Origin: Pseudoips prasinana
Taxonomy: Eukaryota > Arthropoda > Insecta > Lepidoptera > Nolidae
Length of the DNA: 64,000 nucleotides
Assembly (NCBI GenBank): GCA_951640165.1
Contig: OX621252.1
Location: 15,025,934 to 15,089,933 of the forward strand
Direction: 5' to 3'
Under the pieces are notes generated by a model. That model ran no database searches. It saw nothing but the letters and a program-made list of their open reading frames with translations, and was not told the DNA's origin. Made by a program: the position numbers and the translations under genes. Shown one piece after another: positions 53,154 to 63,702 of the stretch. The number at the start of each line of letters is the position of its first letter. Position 1 is the first letter of the stretch.

Positions 53154-55162
53154 CCTATTTGTTGCCACCAGAACTAGACATACTTGACACATTTTTGTTG
53201 TACGATTCAGTTTCTTTAATTTTGAAAGCCTAGCGACAGCGTGTTCTATGGCAGTTAATGAGGTGATAGGGGTCGTTGTGGAACGGGCCGAGAAGTTTTG
53301 GTTGGGCTTTTCTAGCAATAATAGCATTTAGTACCCTGGGGTCACCCGACTCCAGGGTTGTTCATGTTTTTCTTGCCTTGTTCTTCTTGTTGGCGGTTTT
53401 AGATACGTCTGCTTAAAAACTGCGGAAAACACGTAAAACTGTTCGTCCACTCCTCATGTCGGATAGCCGTATTATCACATTATGTGTGTAAGGAAAAAAG
53501 AGAGCACCTGTGTTTGCACACACACTCCTGACTAGCCATGTTGGATATATTTTAGTTAATATGTCCAACATAATAGTCTAGACTCCGTTGAGATGGGCTG
53601 TCGTAATCAAAATTTGTCCAGGAACACTATTACTATTTTTATAACAATACATACATGATGACCTAATAGACGTGATATAAACTCTATGTTTGCTCCTTCC
53701 GTTAAAACGACAAGAAAAAGAGTTTCAACTTTGACTGAAGTCTAAAGTCAAACAGAGGTCTTGCATAGTATGAAGTGTGGTTTCAAAATACAAAAAAGGG
53801 CGTAGCATAATTTCAGTGTCTACTTTTTACCGAACAATAGAATAGCGATCTAATTCGTCAGAATTGTTGCACAATTTTTTAATCAAAAATATTTATGAGA
53901 GCCGTTTTATATAAATAGCTTTTTGATATGAATCCATAAAAATGTACAAACTTATGAACTTGATATGAATATGAAAACACTTTGAGATTCGTGATAAAAT
54001 CAATTCAAAAGTCATAGAGCTGCAAGCTAATAGGAAAGTAATATCTCAGAATTAATAGGAATTCTCGGGCTTGATATCGGGAAAATTTAAATCGAAATTA
54101 ATCCATTAGCAGTTTGGACTAAAGATGTTGGATTATTTTTGTATGGATTGAGAATGTGAAACGAAAAGCAGTAATGAATAGGAGATGGGAGCGGACGAAG
54201 TCGGATTCAGCGCTCATCATGGCATTAGCACCTCGTGTATCTTATGTTTGTGTAACAGTAGGCACATCATGAGAGAGAAAAACCTAACACGAACGAGTTA
54301 GATACGAACACCGAGGCCTCCGTAGTTTGCTTAGACAAATAAATAGCTAACACAAATCCCAATTGAACTGATACGTAAATTGAAAATTTTATTGAAGTGT
54401 GAGGTAACATTTTCGCATTTATTTGGCATATACAATCTTGAGTAATCTATATTTTTTATTTCAGAAGTTAACGTTTCAATATTCAAGTGATAATTTAATT
54501 TATTCCCAGTAACAAATAGATAGCTCAGAGCGCAGTTGCTGATATGTCCCACTGTGGGAGACCTACCGACGAACAGATGAACTAAGTTTAACATATACTT
54601 TTAGGTATTTTTTTGATATTAATGTTTATCCCAGAAACAATTTTAGCTTCTCGCTATCAAATCTATATTTCTCTCTTGATCTCTGTCAATGCTATTAAGA
54701 AGGATAAAGCTGAGATTGTAATTGGTATATCTGTATTACAGGATTTTCAAGACCATTCGTGACCATGCTACTGGATTAATGAACGCTACCGATTAAATAA
54801 CGCTATTTCTAGTTATACGCTATTGCTTTCCGACCCTGAGCTTGTCTAATCAACTGTCACTTTGCGAAGTACACAATCTTGTCAAACTATCGAAGTGAAG
54901 GCCTTCCTTTCAGTATCCTGATATGTGGTAGTTTATTATTCCTTACCTAAATGTTGAGTGGCGTTGGGTTCAAACTTCAGCACATCACACGCCAACTTGT
55001 CTCCCCACATGCTGTGGAGCTCTATCGTCCGCTTCGAGCTGTAAATAGAAACCACTTTTAATATTCTGTCTGCTTAGTTGAGAAGTTTATCTCTGAATCA
55101 TGTAGACTCCAGAGACTATAATTTATTTAATAACAAATCTTCTGTAAAATTAAGTAATATAT
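53154..55162. other. No genes recognised
   Basis: AT-rich sequence; frames of 77-87 codons at 53094 and 54331 have no recognisable features. Confidence 0.5.
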
Positions 55163-55300
55163 GTACAGATACCAGCACATCTAGCTACCCCAATCTGTCA
55201 AATTTCTTTTATAAATTTTCAAATTTATCACATAAGAATAAAGTTCACTTTTAATTGGGGAAATTTGATATATTGGCAGCTTGATGTGCTGGCGTCTGTA
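55163..55300. mobile_element. MITE-1 copy
   Basis: Ends 'gtacagataccagcacatct' and 'ttgatgtgctggcgtctgta'; diverged centre. Lies just before the LINE at 55301-58128. Confidence 0.8.
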
Positions 55301-58128
55301 TCAAAATTAGGGTTGCCATTTTCTGGTTACATGATTCGGTGCTTGAATTTAAACGATAAAATCAAGATTCAATTGTTTTCTTATTTATTTTTTAACTGTT
55401 TTATGTTTATACTTGTACGCAGTGTACTTGCCCCCACCTATACGTCACTCTTCTCTAAAGTACTTTTTAAACAATTGTAATAGCGTTTTTGAGCAAAGTA
55501 AAGATTCAAATGTTTACATTGTGGGCGACTTCAACTTGAGTAGTATCGATTGGAACTTGGTAAACGGCCCAAATAGCAAAACTGGATTACATAGTACAAG
55601 TGAATTATTGGTTGACTTTGCATGTGTTAACAGATTAAATCAATTTAACTACACAACTAATGCTGCAGGCCGTGTACTAGATCTCTTTTTCTCAACATAC
55701 TTACTATGCAGCGTAACTGAGACCATAAATCCATTGTCTAATGTTGATCTACAGCATCCCCCACTAGATATAGTCATTAATTTTAATGGAAAGGCAAGGT
55801 TACCATATAACAATTCAACAATTAAGCCAAACTTTTATATTGCCGACTACACAGCTATCCGAAACTTTTTAAAGGAAGTTGACTGGGCTGACCTATTTAA
55901 GGGGCAAGGTGGAGTGGACGAGATGCTGGCGAGTTTTTATGAAACTATTAATAATGTTATAAAAAAATTTGTACCATGTCGTCTTCCGAAAAGTCACAAA
56001 TTTCCGCCATGGTTTAACCGAACATTAATAAAATTATTAAATACCAAAAACAAAATCAGATTGAGATACAACAAGTATAAAAACCCGTTGGATGAAATTC
56101 AGTTAAGACTCATTGGTAAACGTTGTAACCATTTAGCAACTGTTAGTTACAACGACTACACAAAAAAACTGGAGGACGAACTAAAGCAAAATCCTAAGTT
56201 GTTCTGGTCTCATGCAAAGACTAAACGCGGGGGGTCTAGCACATACCCCATGACTATGACAGATGGAACCACAATTGTTTCTACTGCTACAGAAGTATGT
56301 AATTTATTCGCATCGTATTTCTCATCTGTTTATAGAAACGCTACCCGAATAAGTAGTGATTATAATGACGCCGCATTCTTAAAATTATTAAATAATAACA
56401 GCGAATGCTTAACAACACCAGTAATACAATCCGCGGCTCTACTTAAAAAGTTAAAAGATCTCGATACAAAAAAGAGTGCCGGGCCCGATGAAATACCTCC
56501 GTTTTTTATTAAAGCGTGCGCATCTGAACTGGTTTGTCCTCTCAAGATAATTTTTAACAAATCCTTATCCTCCGGCGTATTTCCTCAAAAATGGAAATCG
56601 GCAAAAGTTGTTCCAATTCATAAATCTGACAGCGACGATTGCATATCCAATTACAGGCCGATATCCATTCTTTCAACATTTGCCAAACTGTTTGAATCCC
56701 TGATCTGTCCGTATTTTCAATACCACTTGAAACTTTACCTAAGTGATTACCAACATGGGTTCGTTTGTGCACGCTCTACAAGCACGAATTTGGTGTCATT
56801 TACAGAAACTTTAGTGGAGGCTATTGATTCAGGTCATCAAGCAGATGTAATTTATATGGATTTCAGTAAAGCGTTCGACAAAGTTTCCCACAAAATATTA
56901 ATAAAAAAATTAAGGGCTTATGGAGTCACCGGGAATTTGCTGAACTGGATAAGTTCATATCTGGCTAACAGATCATTTTACGTAGTAGTGAATGGGTTTC
57001 AATCGACATTGTATAACATTTCTTCAGGGGTACCACAGGGATCTCACTTAGGGCCCCTTCTTATTTAATTATTTCATTAATGATATACCTACATGCTTTC
57101 GGTATTCCAAGATTTTTATGTATGCTGATGACCTCAAATTTCTAAGAATAGTAACAAATGAAGATGACACAAAACACTTACAAAGGGAAGGGAAATGTTA
57201 TCACGTTAAATATTCTAGAAAAAATAACTTAATTACATCTAATTATATAATTAATTCTGAAACAATTAAAGAAGTAGACGTTATAAGTGACCTTGGAGTC
57301 CTATTTGACAATAAATTGACCTTTACACCGCACTTAAACAATTTAATTAAAAAATCATCAAGAATACTGGGATTTGTAATAAGAAACTGTAAAACCTTTC
57401 GTAAAAGTAATACAAAAATCTAGTCTACTTTAGAATATTGTAGCGTGGTATGGCGACCTCATTATGCTGTGCACAGCTTGCGTATTGAACGAATCCAGAA
57501 ACGCTTTATATGGCATCTTGCATGTTCTGCAGGACTCGCAAAAAAGATACCTACTTACGAGGCTAGATTAAAGCACTTTGCCATGAATACGCTTGACAAG
57601 AGAAGATGTTTCAATGACGCATTATTCACGTGCAAAATTTTAAATTTTTCCATTGACTGCCCCAGTTTATTAACCTTGTACAAATTCCGCGTACCCTCCA
57701 GAATACCACGCAATTCTATCACTCCACTCTGCCCCCCATTTAGACGAACTGTTTTAGGCGCTAATTCGCCGTATGCCAGATTTTGCAAGATCATAAATTA
57801 CTGCAGTGATCAAATTGATATACATCACGACTCACTCGCAAAATTAAAATCAAAAATTTTTAACTGTCTGCTAGATATATGTTAACCTTGTACCCTACGG
57901 TTTTCTTTCTTTTATTGTGTTATTATTGTTATTAATATTTTTTTTTTTCATGTATACCATTTGTTCTGTATTCTACATAATTATGCGTAATGCAGTCTTA
58001 GGTTAGCTTACTATTTGTTAATTACCCATGTGGTGTTTACCTATAAGTGATTGTTACACTGCTACTTGTATCATATTAATCGATTCAATTGTCGGTGAAC
58101 CAAATAAATAAAATAAATAAAAAATAAA
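55301..58128 (+). mobile_element. 5'-truncated Jockey/CR1-type LINE
   Basis: Begins inside the endonuclease region, carries the broken ORF2, and ends with a tail of 'aataaata' repeats at about 58105-58128. No target duplication identified; the right flank is AT-rich. Confidence 0.75.
55413..57885 (+). pseudogene. LINE endonuclease/reverse transcriptase, broken
   Basis: Retrotransposon ORF2: endonuclease C-terminal half followed by reverse transcriptase. Frame 1 (55413-57068) has YIVGDFNLSSIDW (EN motif, about residue 35-47), the linker KKSAGPDEIPPFFI, SNYRPISILSTFAKLFESL, VIYMDFSKAFDKVS with the first catalytic Asp, and SSGVPQGSHLGPLL. It then shifts by one base near 57066. Frame 2 has MYADDLKFLRIV (catalytic YADD), an apparent deletion of about 50 codons before YSRKNNLITSNYIIN, and SDLGVLFDNKLTF. 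An in-frame TAG follows at 57421-57423, after which STLEYCSVVWRPHY continues to 57885. A dead copy by three independent lesions. Confidence 0.9.
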
Positions 58129-59338
58129 TACTTTAAAATATAATATATAGTATTTTTTTCCTTTCTGTGTTTTAAATGGACTTTTACGCACGGCGTATGT
58201 CAGTCTCATAGTATTCTAATCAATTGTATTTTCACAAGACGTGGGCCATGAATATGAACAAAACAATCTCATAACCACTATTTGGTTGCGATAGAATTAT
58301 ATTGAAATATTGGTAGTAAATTTTGTTACACATAATGTAAATAAATTGTGTCCCAGACTGGCGACATTCAGCCGGTGGACGCACAAAGAAAACCGTATAA
58401 TTTATTAATTGTCGAAAATTAAAAGGCTGTAATTTGGACCGTTTTGTTTGATGTAAAACCAGATCGCCGCTTGTCGGGTGGGACACAAGAGCCTACCAAT
58501 TACGGCCCACAGGGACTAAATAACGAACTGAAATTATTTCCCTCGAGCTCGCTTTCGACTCGAAACCTCAACTAATTGCTTGACATACATACGTATATAA
58601 AGAGGAACACGTAAAGAAAAATAAACGTAGGTACCTCCTTTAATTAATTCTTATAAGAGCTGGGACCGAGCTCCGTCATCACGGCTACGTTTATTTACTG
58701 GAATTAGTTTGCCTTTTTACTTTAGCATTCATCCTATGTTGAATGAGAGAATTACTTACTATGAGACGGGTCTATTGGCGTTGTATTATATATATATAGT
58801 ACTATTGGTTCGACAAACCAGCACTGATATTTGTGTACATGAACAATTTGAACATGTCTGTTTGTCCTGAGTCTGGGTGTAATTATCTATATAAGTATGT
58901 ATTTACAAAAATAAAGTTGTATATGCATTTTATCAGTTATCTGATTTCCATATTACAAGCTCGGCTTAGTTTGGGATCAGATGGCCGCGTGTAAAAATGT
59001 CCCAAGATATTAATATTATCATCTTATTAATTAAAATTCCGGTCCATATACTAACGTAAATATTGGTAAAGTATACTGGTATTGGTGTATTATCGAAATT
59101 TCAGTTTTCACAGTAGGTATAGATTCTTATTCTTTGTTCTGGGCCTGAATAATAATTATGAAATTTGAGTAACAATAAGAAGGGTCAATAAGGTATTCAC
59201 TGTGTACCTACTCTTCTACTCTAAACCGTAAACGTCATGTAATATTAATATATCCGCACACGTACAGTAAGCCTAAGAGACTCCCACAACGAAATTAGGG
59301 GCGAGGATGGCCTCGAATCATCTAGCATTTTATTATTA
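58129..59338. other. Spacer with one SINE-B
   Basis: AT-rich. SINE-B at 58800-59015; nothing else recognised. Confidence 0.5.
58800..59015 (+). mobile_element. SINE-B copy, plus orientation, headless
   Basis: 'cactgatatttgtgtacatg', 'gtttgtcctgagtctgggtg', 'ttccatattacaagctcggc', 'gtttgggatcagatggccgc', 'tcccaagatatt'. The tRNA-like head is decayed. Confidence 0.75.
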
Positions 59339-59369
59339 CAAAGTACCCATCATCATCATCATCATCATA

Positions 59370-61571
59370 TCAGCCGAAAGACGTCCACTGCTGGACAAAG
59401 GCCTCCCCCAAAGATCTCCACAATTGCCGGTCTTGCGCTATCCGCATCCAGCGATTTCCAGCGACCCGCACAAGATCATCGGTCCACCTTGTAGGGGGCC
59501 TGCCCACGCTGCGTCTTCCGGTTCGTGGTCGCCACTCGAGAACCTTTCTGCCCCAACGGCCGTCGGCTCTACGAGCTATGTGCCCTGCCCACTGCCACTT
59601 CAGCTTGGCAATTCTTCGGGCTATGTCGGTGACTTTGGTTCGCCTGCGGATTTCGACATTTCTGATGCGATCCCGCAGGGAAACTCCGAGCATAGCCCTC
59701 TCCATTGCTCTTTGGGTGACCTTGAGCCTTCTAATAAGGCCCATAGTGAGCGACCACGTCTCTGTTCCGTATGTCATCACTGGCAACACACACTGGTCGA
59801 AGACTTTCGACTTGAGACACTGCGGTATTTTGGACGAGAAGATGTTACGTAGCTTCCCGAACGCTGCCCATCCGAGTTGGATTCTACGATTGACCTCCTT
59901 CTCGAAGTTGGACCTACCTAGTTGGATGGTCTGTCCTAGGTAAATATAGTTCTCTACAACTTCGAGTGCAGAGTCACCAACTTTCAATTGAGTGGGTGTA
60001 ACATGGACGTTTGACATGATTTTCGTCTTATCCATGTTCATTTTCAGACCCACTTGTTGAGAGACTCTGCTGAGGTCATCGAGCATTGTACCGAGGTCTT
60101 CCATGGTCTCAGCCATGACTACGATATCATCGGCAAATCGAAGGTGAGTGATGTACTCGCCATTGACATTGATGCCAAAGCCTTTCCAGTCCAGAAGCTT
60201 GAAGACGTCTTCCAATGCAGCGGTGAACAGTTTCGGAGATATAACATCTCCCTGTCTCACGCCTCGCTGCAAGTGGATAGGTTTCGAGATCTGGTCCTGG
60301 AGTCGCACTGACATAGTGGCGTTTTCATACAAACACTTTATCACCTCGATATACCGGTAGTCAATTTGGCACCTTATGAGAGACCTCAGCACGGCCCATG
60401 TTTCGATAGAATCAAAGGCTTTCTCATAGTCCACAAACGCTAAGCACAGTGGCTTGTTATACTCTTCGGTCTTCTGTATAACTTGCCGCAGCGTATGTAT
60501 GTGGTCTATGGTGCTAAAGCCTTTTCGGAAACCGGCTTGTTCGGGAGGCTGGAAGTCGTCAAACCTGCGCGCGAGACGGTTCGTAACGACCCTCGAAAAC
60601 AACTTGTAAACATGGCTCAGCAGTGTGATGGGTCTATAATTCTTCAATAGGGTTTTGTCGCCCTTTTTGAAGAAGAGCACCACCACACTTCTGTGCCATG
60701 CTTGTGGCGTTTGACCATCTAGTATGACGGAGTTAAATAACTTCTGAAGGGCCCGTAAGATTGGTGTACCACCCGCCTTCAGAAGCTCTGCTGTAACTCC
60801 ATCATCACCAGGCGCCTTGTTGTTCTTGAGTTGTTTGAGAGCCATTCTAATCTCGTACAGGCTGACGTCCGGGATGTCTTCGGTGTAATGTCGGGTTAGT
60901 CGTGCTCTGGGATCTGAGGCATGACTTTTGACAGGTGGCTGTGTTGTCGTATATAACTGTCCGTAGAACTTCTCGATCTCTCCCAGCAACTCAGGCTTAG
61001 ACGTGACGATTCTACCATCCTCAGTCTTCAGCTTCGTCAGTTGGCTCTGTCCAACAGACAGAGCTCTTGCGAACACTTTAGAGCCTTTGTTTCGCTCGAT
61101 GGCCTCTTTAATACTAATTGTATTAAATTGCCGCGTGTCGCGAGTCAAAGACTTTGAGATCTGTCTGTTGAGCTGCCGATATCTGGTAGCATCATCTGAG
61201 GATGTCAGAACCATTTTCCGTCTATCTTCCATAAGTTGCAGGGTAAAGTCAGAGATCTTTTTAGTTCTGTTTGTACGGCGGGCCTTGAAGACCTTAGACC
61301 CAGCCGTATGGACAGCTTCTACGAGCCTGTCATAGTATGAGTCCACTTCCTCGCAGTCTGCTAGGCATTCGAAACGGTTTTGCAGTTCGAGCTGAAATGG
61401 TTCGGGGTTTTGGACGTGGATAGGTAAAGGTCGGAGCGTAGACTTTATCAGTCGGGACCTCTGGAGTTTGACATTAAGGTTCAATGAGCCTCTGACCAGT
61501 CTGTGATCGCTCCCGGTTTTAACCGCATTGATCACGGAGACATCATTGAACATCTGTCGTCTCGTCGACAA
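59370..61571 (-). CDS. RTE LINE ORF: endonuclease end plus reverse transcriptase
   Basis: 733-codon open frame on the minus strand; it is the downstream portion of a single ORF, separated from the endonuclease part by a frameshift, so its first Met is not a true start. GSDHRLV (residues 20-26) is the last endonuclease motif. The reverse-transcriptase core follows: KNYRPITLLSHVYKLFSRVV (310-329), EQAGFRKGFSTIDHI (344-358), CLAFVDYEKAFDSIE with D381, QRGVRQGDVISPKLF (435-449), RFADDIVVM (FADD 479-482). The C-terminus ends KLKWQWAGHIARRADGRWG...RWTDDLVRVAGNRW...LGEAFVQQW. The protein performs target-primed reverse transcription in the nucleus. This segment is free of stops. Confidence 0.9.
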   Translation of the reverse strand: MSTRRQMFNDVSVINAVKTGSDHRLVRGSLNLNVKLQRSRLIKSTLRPLPIHVQNPEPFQLELQNRFECLADCEEVDSYYDRLVEAVHTAGSKVFKARRTNRTKKISDFTLQLMEDRRKMVLTSSDDATRYRQLNRQISKSLTRDTRQFNTISIKEAIERNKGSKVFARALSVGQSQLTKLKTEDGRIVTSKPELLGEIEKFYGQLYTTTQPPVKSHASDPRARLTRHYTEDIPDVSLYEIRMALKQLKNNKAPGDDGVTAELLKAGGTPILRALQKLFNSVILDGQTPQAWHRSVVVLFFKKGDKTLLKNYRPITLLSHVYKLFSRVVTNRLARRFDDFQPPEQAGFRKGFSTIDHIHTLRQVIQKTEEYNKPLCLAFVDYEKAFDSIETWAVLRSLIRCQIDYRYIEVIKCLYENATMSVRLQDQISKPIHLQRGVRQGDVISPKLFTAALEDVFKLLDWKGFGINVNGEYITHLRFADDIVVMAETMEDLGTMLDDLSRVSQQVGLKMNMDKTKIMSNVHVTPTQLKVGDSALEVVENYIYLGQTIQLGRSNFEKEVNRRIQLGWAAFGKLRNIFSSKIPQCLKSKVFDQCVLPVMTYGTETWSLTMGLIRRLKVTQRAMERAMLGVSLRDRIRNVEIRRRTKVTDIARRIAKLKWQWAGHIARRADGRWGRKVLEWRPRTGRRSVGRPPTRWTDDLVRVAGNRWMRIAQDRQLWRSLGEAFVQQWTSFG

Positions 61572-61579
61572 GATAAAGT

Positions 61580-62524
61580 CTATCTCATTTTAGTTTTACC
61601 ATCCGGGCTCACCCAGGTCCATTTGCGGTGATCCGGCTTCCTGAAGAAGGAATTCATCATAAAGAGTCCCTCCTTCTCCATGAAGTCGGCCAACATTTGG
61701 CCCCGGGGGTTCCGGTCACCAGTTCCAAATTGCCCCACTCTCAGCTCATTACCGAATCGTTTGCCCAGCTTCGCGTTAAAGTCCCCCATGACCACAGTGA
61801 AATAGGAGTTAGAGGTATGTATGGCTCTGGATATGTCCTCATACATAACCTCGACTTCATCGTCGGAGTGTGTCGAAGTGGGTGCGTATACCTGTATAAC
61901 CTTCAACGAATACCGCTTGGTGATTCTGAGTATAAGGTACGCAACCCTCGTCGACACACTCTCGATTTTCACTAGGTTGTTCACGAGGGACTTGTGGACT
62001 ATGAACCCGACACCACCTTGGGATATTTGGTCACCCTCCCGGTAATAGAGCAGGTTTCCGGATTTCAGTATTATCGAGTCCTCCCCCTCTCTTCGGACTT
62101 CAGATAATCCTACAATATCCCAATGTAACCTGCTCAATTCTTCCTCCAGTTCGGTTATCTTCTCGTCGGACCGCAGTGTACGTGTGTTATATGTTGCCAG
62201 GGCCAGAGGTCGTCGGTGTTGGTAACGTGGAATCTGCCGGGGATTCTTAGCACCCCCTGCCCTGCCGTAACCACGCCTGTTACCACGGCTGGGAATAGCA
62301 GGGCTGCCGGGGACTGGGGGCCGCGGTTTGGTTGTGTCCATCATTTGAGGGGATTTGCCATAATCGCCACGCTTGGCAGACGGGTTGGCGATCGCAGTAA
62401 GGTGGACATGGTACTCAGGAGAACGCTGCTGCCCGTTCTCTGGTATATATTCCCTCGGGACGACTTTTACGTCCCCACACGGGATGAGAGGGGGTGGTGA
62501 TATTCTTAGGCCGTCACCACACAG
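61580..62524 (-). pseudogene. RTE LINE ORF: endonuclease part, frameshifted at its end
   Basis: Apurinic-type endonuclease that nicks target DNA. The frame is open from the element's 5' terminus (62524) and extends into the flank, where a fortuitous ATG at 62548 lies outside the element; a Met in SPQMMDTTKPRP is a possible internal start. Motifs: LALATYNTRTL, DIVGLSEVRREGED (catalytic Glu), VIQVYAPTSTHSDDE, VVMGDFNAKLGKRFG, then KWTWVSPDGKTK. A one-base shortfall in an A-run near 61590 leads to a stop at 61580; the final SDH motif lies in the other frame (59370-61571). Without that lesion the element would look intact. Confidence 0.88.
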
Positions 62525-63029
62525 CAAAGTACCCATGCCAAAGGGCAATCCATTTAGGGTTCGAACGTCGACACTGGTACTGGTGGACTAGTTTTTGGGA
62601 TGTTCTTGTAACTGTCGCTCATTAGTTCGTCAAATACAAAAAATCGGAGCTTTTCATGTATTCAAAACTGATTCTATTACGCCCTATATAGGCGAGGAGT
62701 GTCAGGGGCTTCGTGTCCGAAATTATACCATTAAGAGTTTCTTGGTAGAATTTACACATGTAGGTATTATTCAAAACATCATTTTAGTAGCGGGCCTATT
62801 TAGCAACTTGCATCTGACTTAGTACGTCACGTTACTTGACTTAGTCCGTCGTCATTCTGTTATTTTATATGCGTACATGTATTAATATAGTAAAACAAGT
62901 GATAAAAGCTTCGGTCAACAATTCTAGTTATCATTGATAAATGTGATTATTTTTATAATATTTGAGTATACTAATATACCTAAACTTATCAAGACTTAAA
63001 GAAATAATAAATACATATCTTGGATCAAC

Positions 63030-63190
63030 TTACACACTGCCATCTAATCTCATTCTAAATTACAAGGGACGAATAATCGTGCTCATCAAACAAAGATTCG
63101 TCCTGGGTGGGGATCGAATCCACGACTTCTGGCTTCGCAATCAGGGTCATAAACCAATAGACCAACACCACTTGGTTGGTATGCCTATAT
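63030..63190 (-). mobile_element. SINE-B fragment, minus orientation
   Basis: 'ctgccatctaatctcattct', then 'ctcatcaaacaaagattcgt', 'ggatcgaatccacgacttct', 'caatagaccaacaccacttg'. Most similar to 35362-35560. Confidence 0.65.
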
Positions 63191-63337
63191 GGCCATATAA
63201 TTGAGTTCACAGAGCATTAATCAGGTTATCTAAAAAAGCAATATCCGAATCCCTTCCGTTATAACTTTTTTATGTTTTAGCAATTTCATCGAACGAATTC
63301 AAACTTCAAGTACAGTGAAACGTAAATCAAAAATGTA

Positions 63338-63472
63338 ATGTTCGGTGGGTGCAATATTTTCAGAGATTGGAATGACGAAGCTATTTGTGCGATTGCCAAC
63401 TGTGGCGCTGAGTATATACAAGAGGATACTATTCGGTTTCCCTTTGAAGCGAAATACTGCAAGGTGTTTTAA
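63338..63472 (+). CDS. Small ORF with CxxxxC motif, unidentified
   Basis: 44 codons, ATG to TAA: MFGGCNIFRDWNDEAI, CAIANCGAEYIQ, EDTIRFPFEAKYCKVF. The CAIANC (C-x4-C) followed after about 16 residues by RFPF is loosely like the first half of a THAP domain, and an acceptor-like 'gtgcaatattttcag' (63349-63363) precedes the core, so this could be an exon fragment. There is no second half (C-x2-H) downstream. Chance is a fair alternative. Confidence 0.25.
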   Translation: MFGGCNIFRDWNDEAICAIANCGAEYIQEDTIRFPFEAKYCKVF

Positions 63473-63532
63473 TTTTATTTGACCCTAGAAAATAAATACT
63501 CTCAGGTCATGGCTTACCATTAAATAAATTAA

Positions 63533-63609
63533 AAATGAAACTTTTTGCGCAAGTCTTGAAATGACTTATTATCATTGCGCATGAAGACTAGAGCAAAAAG
63601 TTTCATTTT
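63533..63609. repeat. Imperfect hairpin, about 77 nt
   Basis: 'aaatgaaactttttgc' at the left pairs with 'gcaaaaagtttcattt' at the right; the inner 'aagtctt' pairs loosely with 'aagact'. Size is like that of a microRNA precursor or a tiny foldback. Confidence 0.65.
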
Positions 63610-63645
63610 GCATCTAAAGTTTATATTATATGCTGTATATAATAC

Positions 63646-63702
63646 ATAAATACTGATTTATTACATTCAAGAGAGGCTTGAATGTAATAAATCAGTATTT
63701 AT
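63646..63702. repeat. Perfect 26-bp-arm hairpin
   Basis: Left arm 63646-63671 starts 'ataaatactgatttattaca' and the right arm 63677-63702 is its exact complement, with loop 'agagg'. Symmetric and mismatch-free, so recently formed or maintained. Confidence 0.92.

Larger units (their letters stand above)
59351..62524 (-). mobile_element. Full-length RTE-type LINE, minus orientation
   Basis: 3174 bp. The 3' end is an (ATG)n tail (on the plus strand (CAT)n at 59349-59367), typical of RTE elements. It is flanked by a 12-bp target duplication 'caaagtacccat' (59339-59350 and 62525-62536), which fixes both ends. It contains endonuclease and reverse transcriptase in one ORF plan, broken once near 61590. 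The 3' and 5' ends are the same sequences that make up the short derivatives at 35624-35850 and 46146-46406, and many 3' fragments in the window belong to this family. Confidence 0.93.

Noticed and set aside
59307..59852. 181-codon plus-strand ORF
   Set aside because: It overlaps the 3' end of the RTE element in antisense and begins in the flank; no coding character of its own.
60003..61335. Plus-strand ORFs of 70-110 codons
   Set aside because: They are antisense shadows of the RTE reverse transcriptase.
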